The position numbers and the translations under genes are program-made. Under the pieces are notes generated by a model. It had not been told where the DNA came from, did not search any database, and worked only from the letters and a program-made list of their open reading frames with translations. Below, in pieces: positions 36,532 through 49,717 of a DNA stretch of 64,000 nucleotides (positions are counted from its first letter, which is position 1; each line of letters opens with the position of its first letter). The DNA is from Leifsonia sp. C5G2. Lineage in GTDB: Bacteria > Actinomycetota > Actinomycetes > Actinomycetales > Microbacteriaceae. The stretch is taken from the NCBI RefSeq assembly GCF_013359685.1, contig NZ_JABFMV010000004.1, forward strand, positions 124,001-188,000, read 5' to 3'.

Positions 36532-37626
36532 TCAGCCGTCCGCGCCGGCCGGCTTGGTGGTGGGGGTGAAGCCTTCGAGCTTGTTCGCCGCCTCCGCGTA
36601 CTTGTTCGTGAACGTGTCCGAGATCTTCACCTTGGAGGTGTCGACGCCGATGGTCTTCTCCATCTCGAAGATGACCTTCGGGCCGCCGGCGGGCATGATC
36701 CCGTCGGGCAGGAACTGGCCCTTGTCGGTGGTCAGCCCGGCGATGTACTGCTGCTTGGTGATCGTGGCGTTCTGCACGAAGTCCTGGGGCAGCTTGTCGG
36801 CGATGTCCGCAGCGCTGTGGGAGGCGATCCAGTGCATGGTCGCGACGAGCGCGTCCACCACCTTCTGGGCCGCATCCTGGTGGCTCTTCACCCAGCTGGC
36901 GTTGGCGAGCAGGCCGGCGGCGGGCCACGCGCCGCCGAGGGCCTTGGTGGCGCCCTTCGTCGTCGCGAGGTCGACGCCGGTGACGGCGAGCTTCTGCGTG
37001 GTCAGCGCGCCGACCGTCGGCTGGGTGGTCATGACGCAGTCGGCACTGCCGCGCTGGATGGCCGCGATCGCCGTCGAACCGGCGTGCACGGCGATGGTGT
37101 TGTACTGCTTCTTGTCCACCCCGGCCTTCGCGGCCAGGAACTGGGTGAGCTCGTCCGTGCCGGAGCCGAGGTCGGTGACGCCCATGTTCTTGCCCTTGAA
37201 GTCCGCGGCGGAGGTCACACCGGCCTTCGGGTTGCACATCACGCGCTCGCCCGGAGCGCCGGAGAGCTGGACGAGATTGATGACGTCCTTGCCCTTCGAC
37301 TGGAAGTCGACGGTGTGGACATACCACGCTCCAGCCATGTCGACCTGCCCTGACGCCATGGCGTCCTCGGCGCCGACACCGCCGTTCTGCTCGGTGGACA
37401 GCTCCATGTTGACGCCGTACTTCTTGTAGTACCCGAGGCTCTGGGCGAGCTGGTACGGCAGGTAGATCTGCTTGTCGATGCCGCCGACCATCATCTTGAC
37501 GGTCGGCATCGAGCCGCCGCTCGTTCCCCCGCCCGTCGGCGAGCCTCCGGCGCCGGAGCTGCAGGCGGCGAGACCGAGGGCGACGATTCCCGCCGCGGCG
37601 ATCACACCGATGGTGCGCTTGTTCAT
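36532..37626 (-). CDS. ABC transporter substrate-binding lipoprotein, NMT1/SsuA type
   Basis: A 364-residue lipoprotein. The lipobox is ALGLAACSS near residue 22. The fold is that of nitrate/sulfonate/taurine or thiamine-precursor binding proteins (QIYLPYQLAQSLGYYKKYGV, DAMASGQVDMAGAW, GKNMGVTDLGSGTDELTQFLAAKAGV). The ligand is unknown; aromatic acids are another option for this family. The ATG at 37626 has GAAAGGAA upstream. It is the last gene of an ATPase-permease-binding protein operon that is divergent from a CitA/CitB-like two-component system, which probably senses the same compound. Confidence 0.85.
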   Translation of the reverse strand: MNKRTIGVIAAAGIVALGLAACSSGAGGSPTGGGTSGGSMPTVKMMVGGIDKQIYLPYQLAQSLGYYKKYGVNMELSTEQNGGVGAEDAMASGQVDMAGAWYVHTVDFQSKGKDVINLVQLSGAPGERVMCNPKAGVTSAADFKGKNMGVTDLGSGTDELTQFLAAKAGVDKKQYNTIAVHAGSTAIAAIQRGSADCVMTTQPTVGALTTQKLAVTGVDLATTKGATKALGGAWPAAGLLANASWVKSHQDAAQKVVDALVATMHWIASHSAADIADKLPQDFVQNATITKQQYIAGLTTDKGQFLPDGIMPAGGPKVIFEMEKTIGVDTSKVKISDTFTNKYAEAANKLEGFTPTTKPAGADG

Positions 37627-37699
37627 GTGGATGTTCCTTTCGTGGTGCCGGCGTGCCGGCGTCTGCTTCATTGCAGGTCTGGGTCGTCGCAGGCCGGGG

Positions 37700-38602
37700 T
37701 CAGATGGCCTGTGCCGATTCGGAGCGGCTCGGTGGCCGCCACTTCAGCAGCGCCCTCTCGAGGAGGGTGATGAGGTACTCGGCGATCAGGGTCACGACGG
37801 CGACGATCACCATGCAGGCGAAGACCGTGTTCGGGTCGAAGTTGCCCTGCGACTGGCTGATGATCAGGCCGATGCCGTGCTGGGCCCCGAGCACCTCGGC
37901 GACCAGGGCGCCGATGATGGCGAACCCGAACGCGGTGTGCAGGCTTGCGATGATCCACGTCATCGCCGACGGGATGGTGACGTGCCGGGCGACCTGGAGC
38001 GGCGATGCGCCGAGCACCCGGACGTTCGCGATCAGGTTCTGGTCGACCTCCCGCACGCCCTGGAAGGCGTTGAAGAAGACGACGAAGAACACCAGCACCG
38101 CCGCGAGCAGCACCTTGGGGAAGACCCCGAGCCCGAACGCGACGATGAAGATCGAGCCGAGCACGATGCGCGGGATGGAGTTGACGATCTTGATGTACGG
38201 GCCGAAGACGGACGCGAGGTAGCGGTTCGATCCGAACAGGATGCCGATCACGACGCCGGCGACGGTCCCAAGGAGGAAGCCGAGGAACGCCTCCTGGACC
38301 GTGATCCACAGGTTCTCCCAGATCGTGCCGAATGCGGTCCCCTGGGTGAACAGACGGACCAGGCTGTCCCAGATGCCCGACGGCTGGCCGTAGAAGAACT
38401 TGTCGACCCAGCCGGCCGAGGTGAACCACTGCCAGCCGCCGATGACGAAGATCGCCACGGCGACGCGGCCGGCCCACACCCAGGCGGTGCGGCGCCGCCG
38501 GGTGCGGCGGCCGGCGAGCTGGAGCTCGGTCTCGCGCTCCTGGGCGGCCGGTGCGGACACAGGGGTTCTGGTGGTTCCGGATGTGCTCGTCATGGTGCTC
38601 AC
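37700..38602 (-). CDS. ABC transporter permease, SsuC/TauC type
   Basis: A 300-residue permease with about six membrane helices and the EAA-like loop GVREVDQNLIANVRVLGASPLQVARHVTIPSAM, facing the ATPase. The cytoplasmic N-terminus is long and Arg-rich. The start GTG at 38602 overlaps the ATPase stop (GTGA); an alternative ATG at 38593 has no better ribosome site. It forms the channel for the substrate delivered by the lipoprotein at 36532. Confidence 0.88.
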   Translation of the reverse strand: MSTMTSTSGTTRTPVSAPAAQERETELQLAGRRTRRRRTAWVWAGRVAVAIFVIGGWQWFTSAGWVDKFFYGQPSGIWDSLVRLFTQGTAFGTIWENLWITVQEAFLGFLLGTVAGVVIGILFGSNRYLASVFGPYIKIVNSIPRIVLGSIFIVAFGLGVFPKVLLAAVLVFFVVFFNAFQGVREVDQNLIANVRVLGASPLQVARHVTIPSAMTWIIASLHTAFGFAIIGALVAEVLGAQHGIGLIISQSQGNFDPNTVFACMVIVAVVTLIAEYLITLLERALLKWRPPSRSESAQAI

Positions 38603-39453
38603 GCCGCCGCCCCTGCCGTCTGCTGGTAGGCCCGCGTCACCTCGTCGCGCAGCGACTCCCAGATGCGGCCCTGGATCTCGAGGAAGCGCTCCTCGTGGCG
38701 GATCTCCTGCACGTCGCCACGAGGGCGGGGCAGGTCGACGTCGAAGACGTCCTTGACGGTCCCCGGGCTGCTGGTCATGATGACGACCCGGTCCGAGAGC
38801 GCGACCGCCTCGTCGAGGTCGTGCGTGATGAACAGCACGGAGGGGCGCAGCTCCTCCCACAGGCCGAGCAGCTCGGTCTGCATGATCGCCTTGGTCTGCA
38901 CGTCGAGCGCGCCGAAAGGTTCGTCCATGAGCAGGATGCGCGGGTTGTTGATGAGCGCGGCCGCCATCGCGACGCGCTTGCGCATGCCGCCGGAGAGCTG
39001 GTGCGGGTAGCGGTCCTCGAAGCCCGCGAGCCCGACGCGACGAAGCCAGTCCATCGCGAGCGCCTCCGCCTGCTTCTTGGGGGTGCCGACGAGGACGGGA
39101 CCGATCATCACGTTGCCGAGGACGGTCTTCCAGGGGAACAGCGAGTCGGCCTGGAACATGTAGCTGACGCCGCTCGTGATGCCCTCGACGATCCGGCCGC
39201 CCACGCTCACCGAGCCGGCGCTCGGCCGCTCCAGACCGGAGACCTGGGCGAGCGTCGTGGACTTGCCGCATCCCGTCGGTCCGACAATCGCGCAGAACTG
39301 CCCGGGCTCGACCGTGAGGGTGACGTCGTGGATGGCGGTGAACGTTTCGCCCTTAGGGGTGAGGAACCGCTTGGTGAGACCGACGATCTCGATGCCGGCC
39401 GGCTGAGCCGCCCCGGGGGAGCCCGTCGTAGTGGTGGGTCGCTTGTCGCCCAT
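38599..39453 (-). CDS. ABC transporter ATPase, SsuB/TauB type
   Basis: A 284-residue ATP-binding subunit. Walker A is GPTGCGKST, the Q-loop region SYMFQADSLFPWKTV, the signature LSGGMRKRVAMA, Walker B RILLMDEPFGALD and the switch histidine VLFITHDLDEAV. These match nitrate/sulfonate-type importers. It is the first gene of its operon. The 166-bp gap to the divergent histidine kinase gene at 39620 contains both promoters. Confidence 0.93.
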   Translation of the reverse strand: MGDKRPTTTTGSPGAAQPAGIEIVGLTKRFLTPKGETFTAIHDVTLTVEPGQFCAIVGPTGCGKSTTLAQVSGLERPSAGSVSVGGRIVEGITSGVSYMFQADSLFPWKTVLGNVMIGPVLVGTPKKQAEALAMDWLRRVGLAGFEDRYPHQLSGGMRKRVAMAAALINNPRILLMDEPFGALDVQTKAIMQTELLGLWEELRPSVLFITHDLDEAVALSDRVVIMTSSPGTVKDVFDVDLPRPRGDVQEIRHEERFLEIQGRIWESLRDEVTRAYQQTAGAAA

Positions 39454-39619
39454 GTCGGAAGACCTCTCTGTCTTGCGGGTGTGACGGAACCGATGGTGGC
39501 TCCGGCCGGCCGGTGCTGTCTCGCTTGTGCGCCATTCACTCCGTTGTGCGCGTTCCGGCGGGTTCTGCGCGTTCTGCTCGCGTGCGATCCTCAGGCCGCG
39601 GTGACATGATTTCCTTCTG

Positions 39620-41224
39620 ATGCGACGACGGATCCGACGGCTGTCGAGCCAGATACTCCTGGCTCAGGTGGCGATCCTGACCGCCTCGATGGTCATCGGC
39701 TTCCTCCTGTTCGCGCAGACCGCCCGCACGAACCTGGACGCGGACTACCAGGCGAGGGCGGCGGCGATCGCCCAGACGTTCGCGGCCGTCCCCGCGGTGC
39801 AGTCGTGCCTGACGTCGCCGAGCGCCGGGTGCGACGCGACGATGCAGTCCCTCGCCTCGGAGACCGCGAACCGGACGGGCGCGGCCTACGTCGTGGTGAT
39901 CGATCTCGATCGGGTGCGCCACACGCACCCGAACCCGGCGCTCATCGGGAAACGGGTGTCCGAGCCTGTCGTGGCGCGCGACGGGAAGGTGCACTACCGC
40001 ATCGACACGGGGTCGACCGGCCTGAACGCGAACGCCCGGGTCCCGATGTTCGGCGCCGGAGGCGGGGTGATCGGGGAGGTGTCGGTCGGCATCCGCGAGA
40101 GCAGCGTCTCCAGCGAGCTGCTGAACGAGCTGCCGACCTACGCCCTGTGGTTCGCGCTCGTGCTGGCGATCGGTGCGCTGGCGTCGTTCGGGTTGGCGAG
40201 CCTGCTCAAGCGGCGGACGTTCGGGCTGGAGCTCGACGAGATCGCCCGGCTGCTGCAGGAACGCGAGGCGACGCTCCACGGCATCCGGGAGGGCGTGATC
40301 GCGGTCGATCCGGCCGGGCGCATCACGGTGGTCAACGACGAGGCGCAGCGGCTCCTGCGCCTCCCGGAGGGCGCGCGCGGACGACTCCTGGAGGACGTGC
40401 TGGTGGCCGGCCCGATCCGCGACATCCTGACCGGCACCAGCGAGGTGAAGGACGCGATCGGCGTCACCGACGAGCACGTCCTCGTCATCAACCGGATGCC
40501 CGTGACGCTCGGCAGCCGGGCGCACGGAGCCGTGTTCACCCTGCAGGACCGCACCGAGCTCACCGGCCTGACCCGGGAGCTGGATGGCGAACGCAGCTTC
40601 ACCGAGTCGATCCGCGCGCAGCAGCACGAGTTCTCGAACCGGATGCACGCGCTGTCCGGCCTGCTGGAACTCGGCCGGGCGGACGAGGCCCTGCAGTACC
40701 TCACTGAGATCCGGGGGACGACGGCCGACCTCGACAACACCCTGCGCACACACATCGGCGCCCCGATGCTGATCGGGCTGCTGCTCGGTAAAGCGGCGGA
40801 GGCGAACGAGCGCGGCATCGAGCTGGTCGTCTCGCCCGACACCGACCTCGGCGAGGCGCCCGACCGCGTCCAGGCGCTCACCACGATCGTGGGCAACCTG
40901 ATCGACAACGCCTTCGACGCACTCACGGCCGCGCCGGCGCCGCGCCGCGTCGTGGTGGGCATCGTCGAGACGGAGCATGCGCTCACCGTCCGGGTCTCGG
41001 ACAACGGGCCGGGCGTCCCGAGCACCGAGATCCCCCGCATCTTCGAGAACGGCTACACGACCAAGCGCGGGTCGCTCGTGCGGCACAGCGGGCTGGGGCT
41101 GTCGCTCGTCCACTCGACGGTGACCGCGCTCGGCGGTACTGTGACCGTCTCGTGCGATCGCGGTGCGACGTTCGAAGTAGTGCTTCCGCGCGTGTCGGCG
41201 CCCGCAGAGGAGACGCGGGCGTGA
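39620..41224 (+). CDS. Sensor histidine kinase, CitA/DcuS family
   Basis: A 534-residue kinase. A first membrane helix (ILLAQVAILTASMVIGFLLFA), an extracellular Cache/PAS sensor (residues about 35-170, with two cysteines in QSCLTSPSAGCDA), a second helix (ALWFALVLAIGALASFGLASLL), a cytoplasmic PAS domain, and the dimerisation/phosphorylation motif RAQQHEFSNRMHALSGLLEL follow in order. The ATPase boxes are LIDNAFDA, DNGPGVP and GLGLSLVHS. Such kinases sense carboxylates. It overlaps the response regulator gene by 4 nt and is divergent from the ABC importer. Confidence 0.92.
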   Translation: MRRRIRRLSSQILLAQVAILTASMVIGFLLFAQTARTNLDADYQARAAAIAQTFAAVPAVQSCLTSPSAGCDATMQSLASETANRTGAAYVVVIDLDRVRHTHPNPALIGKRVSEPVVARDGKVHYRIDTGSTGLNANARVPMFGAGGGVIGEVSVGIRESSVSSELLNELPTYALWFALVLAIGALASFGLASLLKRRTFGLELDEIARLLQEREATLHGIREGVIAVDPAGRITVVNDEAQRLLRLPEGARGRLLEDVLVAGPIRDILTGTSEVKDAIGVTDEHVLVINRMPVTLGSRAHGAVFTLQDRTELTGLTRELDGERSFTESIRAQQHEFSNRMHALSGLLELGRADEALQYLTEIRGTTADLDNTLRTHIGAPMLIGLLLGKAAEANERGIELVVSPDTDLGEAPDRVQALTTIVGNLIDNAFDALTAAPAPRRVVVGIVETEHALTVRVSDNGPGVPSTEIPRIFENGYTTKRGSLVRHSGLGLSLVHSTVTALGGTVTVSCDRGATFEVVLPRVSAPAEETRA

Positions 41225-41913
41225 GCGCCCCGCCGCTGAACGTTCTGGTGGTCGACGACGACTTCCGGGTGGCCAGCGTGCACGTCGGCTTCGTGGACGC
41301 CGTCCCCGGCTTCCGCGTGGTGGGGCAGGCGCACACGGCGGCGGAGGCGGTCGAGCTCGCCGGGTCGCTCCGGCCGGACCTCGTGCTGATCGACATCTAT
41401 CTGCCCGACGGCGACGGCCTCCAGGTGGTCCGGCAGCTGCTCGCCGACCCCTCCCCGCCCGCCGTCATCGTCATCTCGGCGGCGAACGACATCCCCACCG
41501 TGCGGACGGCGGTCCAGCTCGGGGCGCTCCACTATCTGGTGAAGCCGTTCGGCTTCGCCGAGCTCGCGGACCGGCTGACGGCGTTCCGCAGGGCGCACGA
41601 CGACCTGGCCGCGTTCCCGTCCGAGGCGACCCAGCGCGACATCGACCGGGTGTTCGATCTCCTGCGGCCGTCACCCGGAGGACAGACCGAAGCGCTGCGA
41701 CGGCTCGCTCCGACCCTCCAGGCGGTCTACGACGCGGTCGCAGCGGGGTCGGGCAGCAGCTCGGCCAGCGATGTCGCAGCGGCGATCGGTGTCAGCCGCG
41801 CCACGGCGCAGCGCGCTCTGACCCAGCTGGAGCAGAGCGAAGTGCTGAAGCTCGAGCTCCGGTATGGCGCGACCGGCCGTCCGGAGCATCGCTACGCGGT
41901 GCGGCACCGCTGA
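41221..41913 (+). CDS. Response regulator, CitB/DcuR family
   Basis: A 230-residue regulator. The receiver domain has acidic residues VDDD (11-14), phosphoacceptor Asp58 in LIDIYLPDGDG and Lys108 in YLVKPFGF. The C-terminal helix-turn-helix (ASDVAAAIGVSRATAQRALTQLEQSE) is the CitT/CitB type. The start GTG at 41221 overlaps the kinase stop (GTGA). It probably controls the divergent ABC transporter. Confidence 0.92.
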   Translation: MSAPPLNVLVVDDDFRVASVHVGFVDAVPGFRVVGQAHTAAEAVELAGSLRPDLVLIDIYLPDGDGLQVVRQLLADPSPPAVIVISAANDIPTVRTAVQLGALHYLVKPFGFAELADRLTAFRRAHDDLAAFPSEATQRDIDRVFDLLRPSPGGQTEALRRLAPTLQAVYDAVAAGSGSSSASDVAAAIGVSRATAQRALTQLEQSEVLKLELRYGATGRPEHRYAVRHR

Positions 41914-41934
41914 GACCGGCCCGGCCGGGCGGAC

Positions 41935-42948
41935 CTAGGCCGTCGGCCGCCCCAGCAAGTCGGCATGGTGGATCGCTGCCACATTCGGGTGCGCCCGCAG
42001 CCGGTAACGGAGCACGTTCTCGCCGTAGGTCTCCAGGATGGGGCTGTTCGTCGGGTCGGACGACAGCCCGCGCGCCCCCGCCTTCAGTTCGGCGGGCAGT
42101 TCGAGCCGCGGCACCGTCGCATCCAGTGCTGGGTTGAAGAAGAACGGGATCGAGATGCGGTCGGTGCCGAGCTTCGGCGACTCGACGCGGTGCAGGGTCG
42201 CCTTCAGGTAGCCGTCGGTCGCCAGTTCGAGCATCTCGCCGATGTTCACGACGAACGCTCCGGGGATGGAGGGCGCGTCGATCCAGTCGCCCTCGTGCTC
42301 CACCTGCAGGCCGCCCTTGCCCGGCTCGACCAGCAGCAGCGTGAGCACGCCGCCGTCGCGGTGCGCGCCGACACCCTGCTGCGCCACCTCGTCGGTGGTG
42401 CCGGGGTAGCGCACGATCTTGATCAGCGTGAAGGGCCGCTCCGCGAACGCGCCGTCGAACACGTCCGCCGGCGCGCCGAGCGACACCGCCCAGGTGCGCA
42501 GCAGCCGCAGCGCGAGCGCACTGAGCTGCTCGCGCCAGCGGGTGATCGCGGTCTCCAGCTCCGGCAGCGCGTCCGGCCACAGGTTCGGCCCCTCCAGCCG
42601 CTCGAAGTCGGGCCCGCCCTCCACGGTCTCGCGCTCCTCGCCGATGTCGATCTGCTCGCGCCAGTCCACCGCGCCGTTGGTCAGTTCCTCACCGGTGCGG
42701 GTGTACCCCCGGAACTGCGGACTGTGGATGTTCTCGATCGCCAGCTTGTCCGCCTCCGGCAGGTCGAAGAACCGGCGCGACACGTCGAGCACCTCGTCGA
42801 TCAGCTCCTGCGGGATGCCGTGCCCGACCAGGTAGAAGAACCCCACGTCGTGCGTGACCTGGCGCAGCTTGACGCGGAACGCGGCCGCGGCGGCGTCGCC
42901 CTGGTCGAGTTCGGAGATATCGAGGATGGGGAGAGCGTGAGGAGGCAT
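41935..42948 (-). CDS. Fe(II)/2-oxoglutarate-dependent oxygenase (isopenicillin N synthase-like)
   Basis: A 337-residue non-haem iron enzyme. The DIOX_N domain begins LPILDISELDQGD and contains GFFYLVGHGIP. The iron and 2-oxoglutarate site is seen as GAHRDGGVLTLLL (His, Asp), LHRVESPKLGTDRISIPFFFNP (His, then Arg-x-Ser). The substrate cannot be predicted; plant-like oxidases and bacterial secondary-metabolism enzymes share the fold. The ATG at 42948 has GGAGG unusually close, so the start is moderately certain. It is convergent with the response regulator gene. Confidence 0.85.
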   Translation of the reverse strand: MPPHALPILDISELDQGDAAAAAFRVKLRQVTHDVGFFYLVGHGIPQELIDEVLDVSRRFFDLPEADKLAIENIHSPQFRGYTRTGEELTNGAVDWREQIDIGEERETVEGGPDFERLEGPNLWPDALPELETAITRWREQLSALALRLLRTWAVSLGAPADVFDGAFAERPFTLIKIVRYPGTTDEVAQQGVGAHRDGGVLTLLLVEPGKGGLQVEHEGDWIDAPSIPGAFVVNIGEMLELATDGYLKATLHRVESPKLGTDRISIPFFFNPALDATVPRLELPAELKAGARGLSSDPTNSPILETYGENVLRYRLRAHPNVAAIHHADLLGRPTA

Positions 42949-43028
42949 GCCTCCATGGTCGCAGGGGGCTCGCGCGAATGGTGCAGTGTTACGGACGACG
43001 GCGGTGACCGCAATCGCGGCGGGGTGGG

Positions 43029-43058
43029 TTTGGCCGAAGGCCCGCGACCGGGTAGTCT
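43029..43058 (+). promoter_or_regulatory. Probable promoter of tRNA-Gly
   Basis: TTTGGC (43029-43034) and TAGTCT (43053-43058) are 18 nt apart, about 47 nt before the tRNA. A small hairpin, CCCAGT-GTTTT-ACTGGG (43076-43092), lies in the leader and may mark RNase processing. Confidence 0.45.
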
Positions 43059-43104
43059 GGGCGGCAGCCTCGCTTCCCAGTGTTTTACTGGGATTCCGGG
43101 ACGC

Positions 43105-43178
43105 GCGAGTGTAGTTCAATGGTAGAACCTCAGCTTCCCAAGCTGATAGCGCGGGTTCGATTCCCGTCACTCGCTCCA
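43105..43178 (+). tRNA. tRNA-Gly, anticodon CCC
   Basis: The acceptor stem GCGAGTG (43105-43111) pairs with CACTCGC (43168-43174). The D arm TAGTTCAATGGTAGAAC, anticodon stem TCAGC/GCTGA with loop TTCCCAA (CCC at 43137-43139) and T arm GGGTTCGATTCCC are complete. A CCA end is encoded (43176-43178). It borders the carbohydrate island and could be its integration site. Confidence 0.95.
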
Positions 43179-43401
43179 GGTGTCACTTCTTGAGCTATGT
43201 GGGCATTTCTCATTCTACTTGGGCATGGGCGGCCCAGCCTTCGTCCGTGCTGCCCTCGGGTGTGCTCGCTGTTTGGCAGCGGGAACGTGCGCGGGTGCTC
43301 GCCGCACTTCACGCGGACTGCGCCCCGGAGGCACACTCCCGGTCGAGGCCCTCGTCGACACTGCCGAATTCGAAGCCTGGTCTCGTTTGCGGCGCTGCGA
43401 T

Positions 43402-43569
43402 GCACCTGGGACTGGCGATCCACAACCTCGGCATCCAGGATGCTTTCTGCAAGCGGGCGACCAGCCTGGACTGGGTGTGGAGCTGAAGGCCGACGACGCC
43501 CAACTACCCGTACATCCGCGCCTACCTCCCCTACAACCGGCTCGCCGACGGCACCGTCCACGACGGATG
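43402..43569 (+). pseudogene. 3' remnant of a mannonate dehydratase-like (enolase superfamily) gene
   Basis: Three reading frames in succession encode pieces that line up with the C-terminus of ManD/RspA-type dehydratases: CGAAMHLGLAIHNLGIQDAF, then LQAGDQPGLGVELKADDA, then PNYPYIRAYLPYNRLADGTV ending HDG and a stop at 43569. At least two frameshifts separate them, so the gene is dead. The stretch from the tRNA to 43401 may hold more decayed sequence, but nothing recognisable; 43570-43646 shows no gene. Confidence 0.65.
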
Positions 43570-43646
43570 ACCACCCACTCCGGCCGATGAATCGAGATCG
43601 CCACCCACGGTGACCGACACCGTGGGCTATCGCGTAGGCGGTCTCT

Positions 43647-48661
<5,015 letters not shown>

Positions 48662-48739
48662 GGTGGTCTCCTTCGACACGGCTGCGTCGAGGCTATGGAG
48701 TGGATGGCGGGTGCGCCCTGACGGATTCAATGGGATGTC

Positions 48740-48751
48740 TGGACAAAGCGC
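48740..48751. promoter_or_regulatory. Candidate regulator site shared by the sugar operons
   Basis: TGGACAAAGCGC lies between the GH2 operon and the divergent AraC gene. Related words TGGATGAAACGC (53066-53077) and TGGACGAAATG (57853-57863) lie upstream of the DUF5107 gene and the sugar-binding protein gene, in the same orientation relative to each. The consensus is TGGAYRAARYG. It may be the AraC binding site; this is inference. Confidence 0.35.
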
Positions 48752-48829
48752 TGACGTGGCCGTGCTGGCTTCCTTGGTGGAGGGAATACGCTTGTCGCGT
48801 CAACCGATTCCCACCTGGAGATTGCGCCG

Positions 48830-49717
48830 ATGACCACGATCGTCAACGAGGATGCTGTGCGGGACGGTTTCCCGGGGCAGCGGATGCTCGTCCTCCCACG
48901 GCCCCTGGTGCGCGAGGCCCTGTCCCGGCCGGGGACGCGGAGCGTTCTGGTGACGGACTGTGGTTACTTCCCGGAGGCTCATCACCATGGGCGCGAGCGA
49001 CGCACGCCCATCCCGCAGACCGTCATCCTGATCTGTGTCAAGGGCCGCGGGTGGTGTGCGACGGATGCGGGGACCTTCGAGGTCCTTCCCGGCCAGGCGG
49101 TGATCTTGCCGCCGAACAAGCCGCACTCCTACGGCGCCCAGGAGGACGACCCGTGGACGCTGTGGTGGCTGCACATCGACGGCGAGAACCTCGCGGACGT
49201 CCTCCCGGCGTACGGAATGACGGACGGTGTCCCGGTGCGCTCGGTGTCTGACATGTACGCGGTCGTGTCGCTCGCGTCCCAGGTGATCCAGTGGATGGAG
49301 CGGGACACCACGAACACCAGCCTTCTGGCCGCTGGTGGTGCGGCCTGGTACCTGTTGACGACACTGGCGGGCGACCGGGGGCCGGGGGAGGGCGCCGAGC
49401 ATGCGGTCGCGCGCGCCGCCTCCTATCTGCGGGATAACGCGCAGGCACGGGTGAGCGTCGCCGACCTGGCCGCGATGGCGGGGTTGAGCACCTCGCATTT
49501 CGCCGCGCTGTTCCGGAAGCACACCGGGGTGGCCGTTCTACAGTACCAGACGCAGCTCCGGATGGCGAAGGCGCGGGAGCTGCTGGACACGACGGACCGC
49601 CCGATCGCGCAGATCGCGGAGAACGTCGGGTACGACGACTCGTTCTATTTCGCCCGCCAGTTCAGGCGGATCCACGGAGTGTCGCCATCGAGTTATCGTC
49701 GCCACGATAAGGGCTGA
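48830..49717 (+). CDS. AraC-family transcriptional regulator
   Basis: A 295-residue regulator. The N-terminal cupin-like sensor (residues 35-150, FPEAHHHGRERRTP, LPGQAVILPPNKPHSY) binds a sugar. The C-terminal double helix-turn-helix (residues 195-293) has VSVADLAAMAGLSTSHFAALFRKHTG and IAQIAENVGYDDSFYFARQFRRIHGVSPSSYR. It is divergent from the GH2 operon and most likely activates it and the rest of the island. Its 3' end overlaps the convergent DUF5107 gene by 56 bp. The ATG at 48830 has TGGAG upstream. Confidence 0.9.
   Translation: MTTIVNEDAVRDGFPGQRMLVLPRPLVREALSRPGTRSVLVTDCGYFPEAHHHGRERRTPIPQTVILICVKGRGWCATDAGTFEVLPGQAVILPPNKPHSYGAQEDDPWTLWWLHIDGENLADVLPAYGMTDGVPVRSVSDMYAVVSLASQVIQWMERDTTNTSLLAAGGAAWYLLTTLAGDRGPGEGAEHAVARAASYLRDNAQARVSVADLAAMAGLSTSHFAALFRKHTGVAVLQYQTQLRMAKARELLDTTDRPIAQIAENVGYDDSFYFARQFRRIHGVSPSSYRRHDKG

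Noticed and set aside
43215-43604. 129-codon minus-strand frame after the tRNA
   Set aside because: It overlaps the recognisable plus-strand ManD remnant and reads as low-complexity Arg/Pro-rich sequence without motifs.
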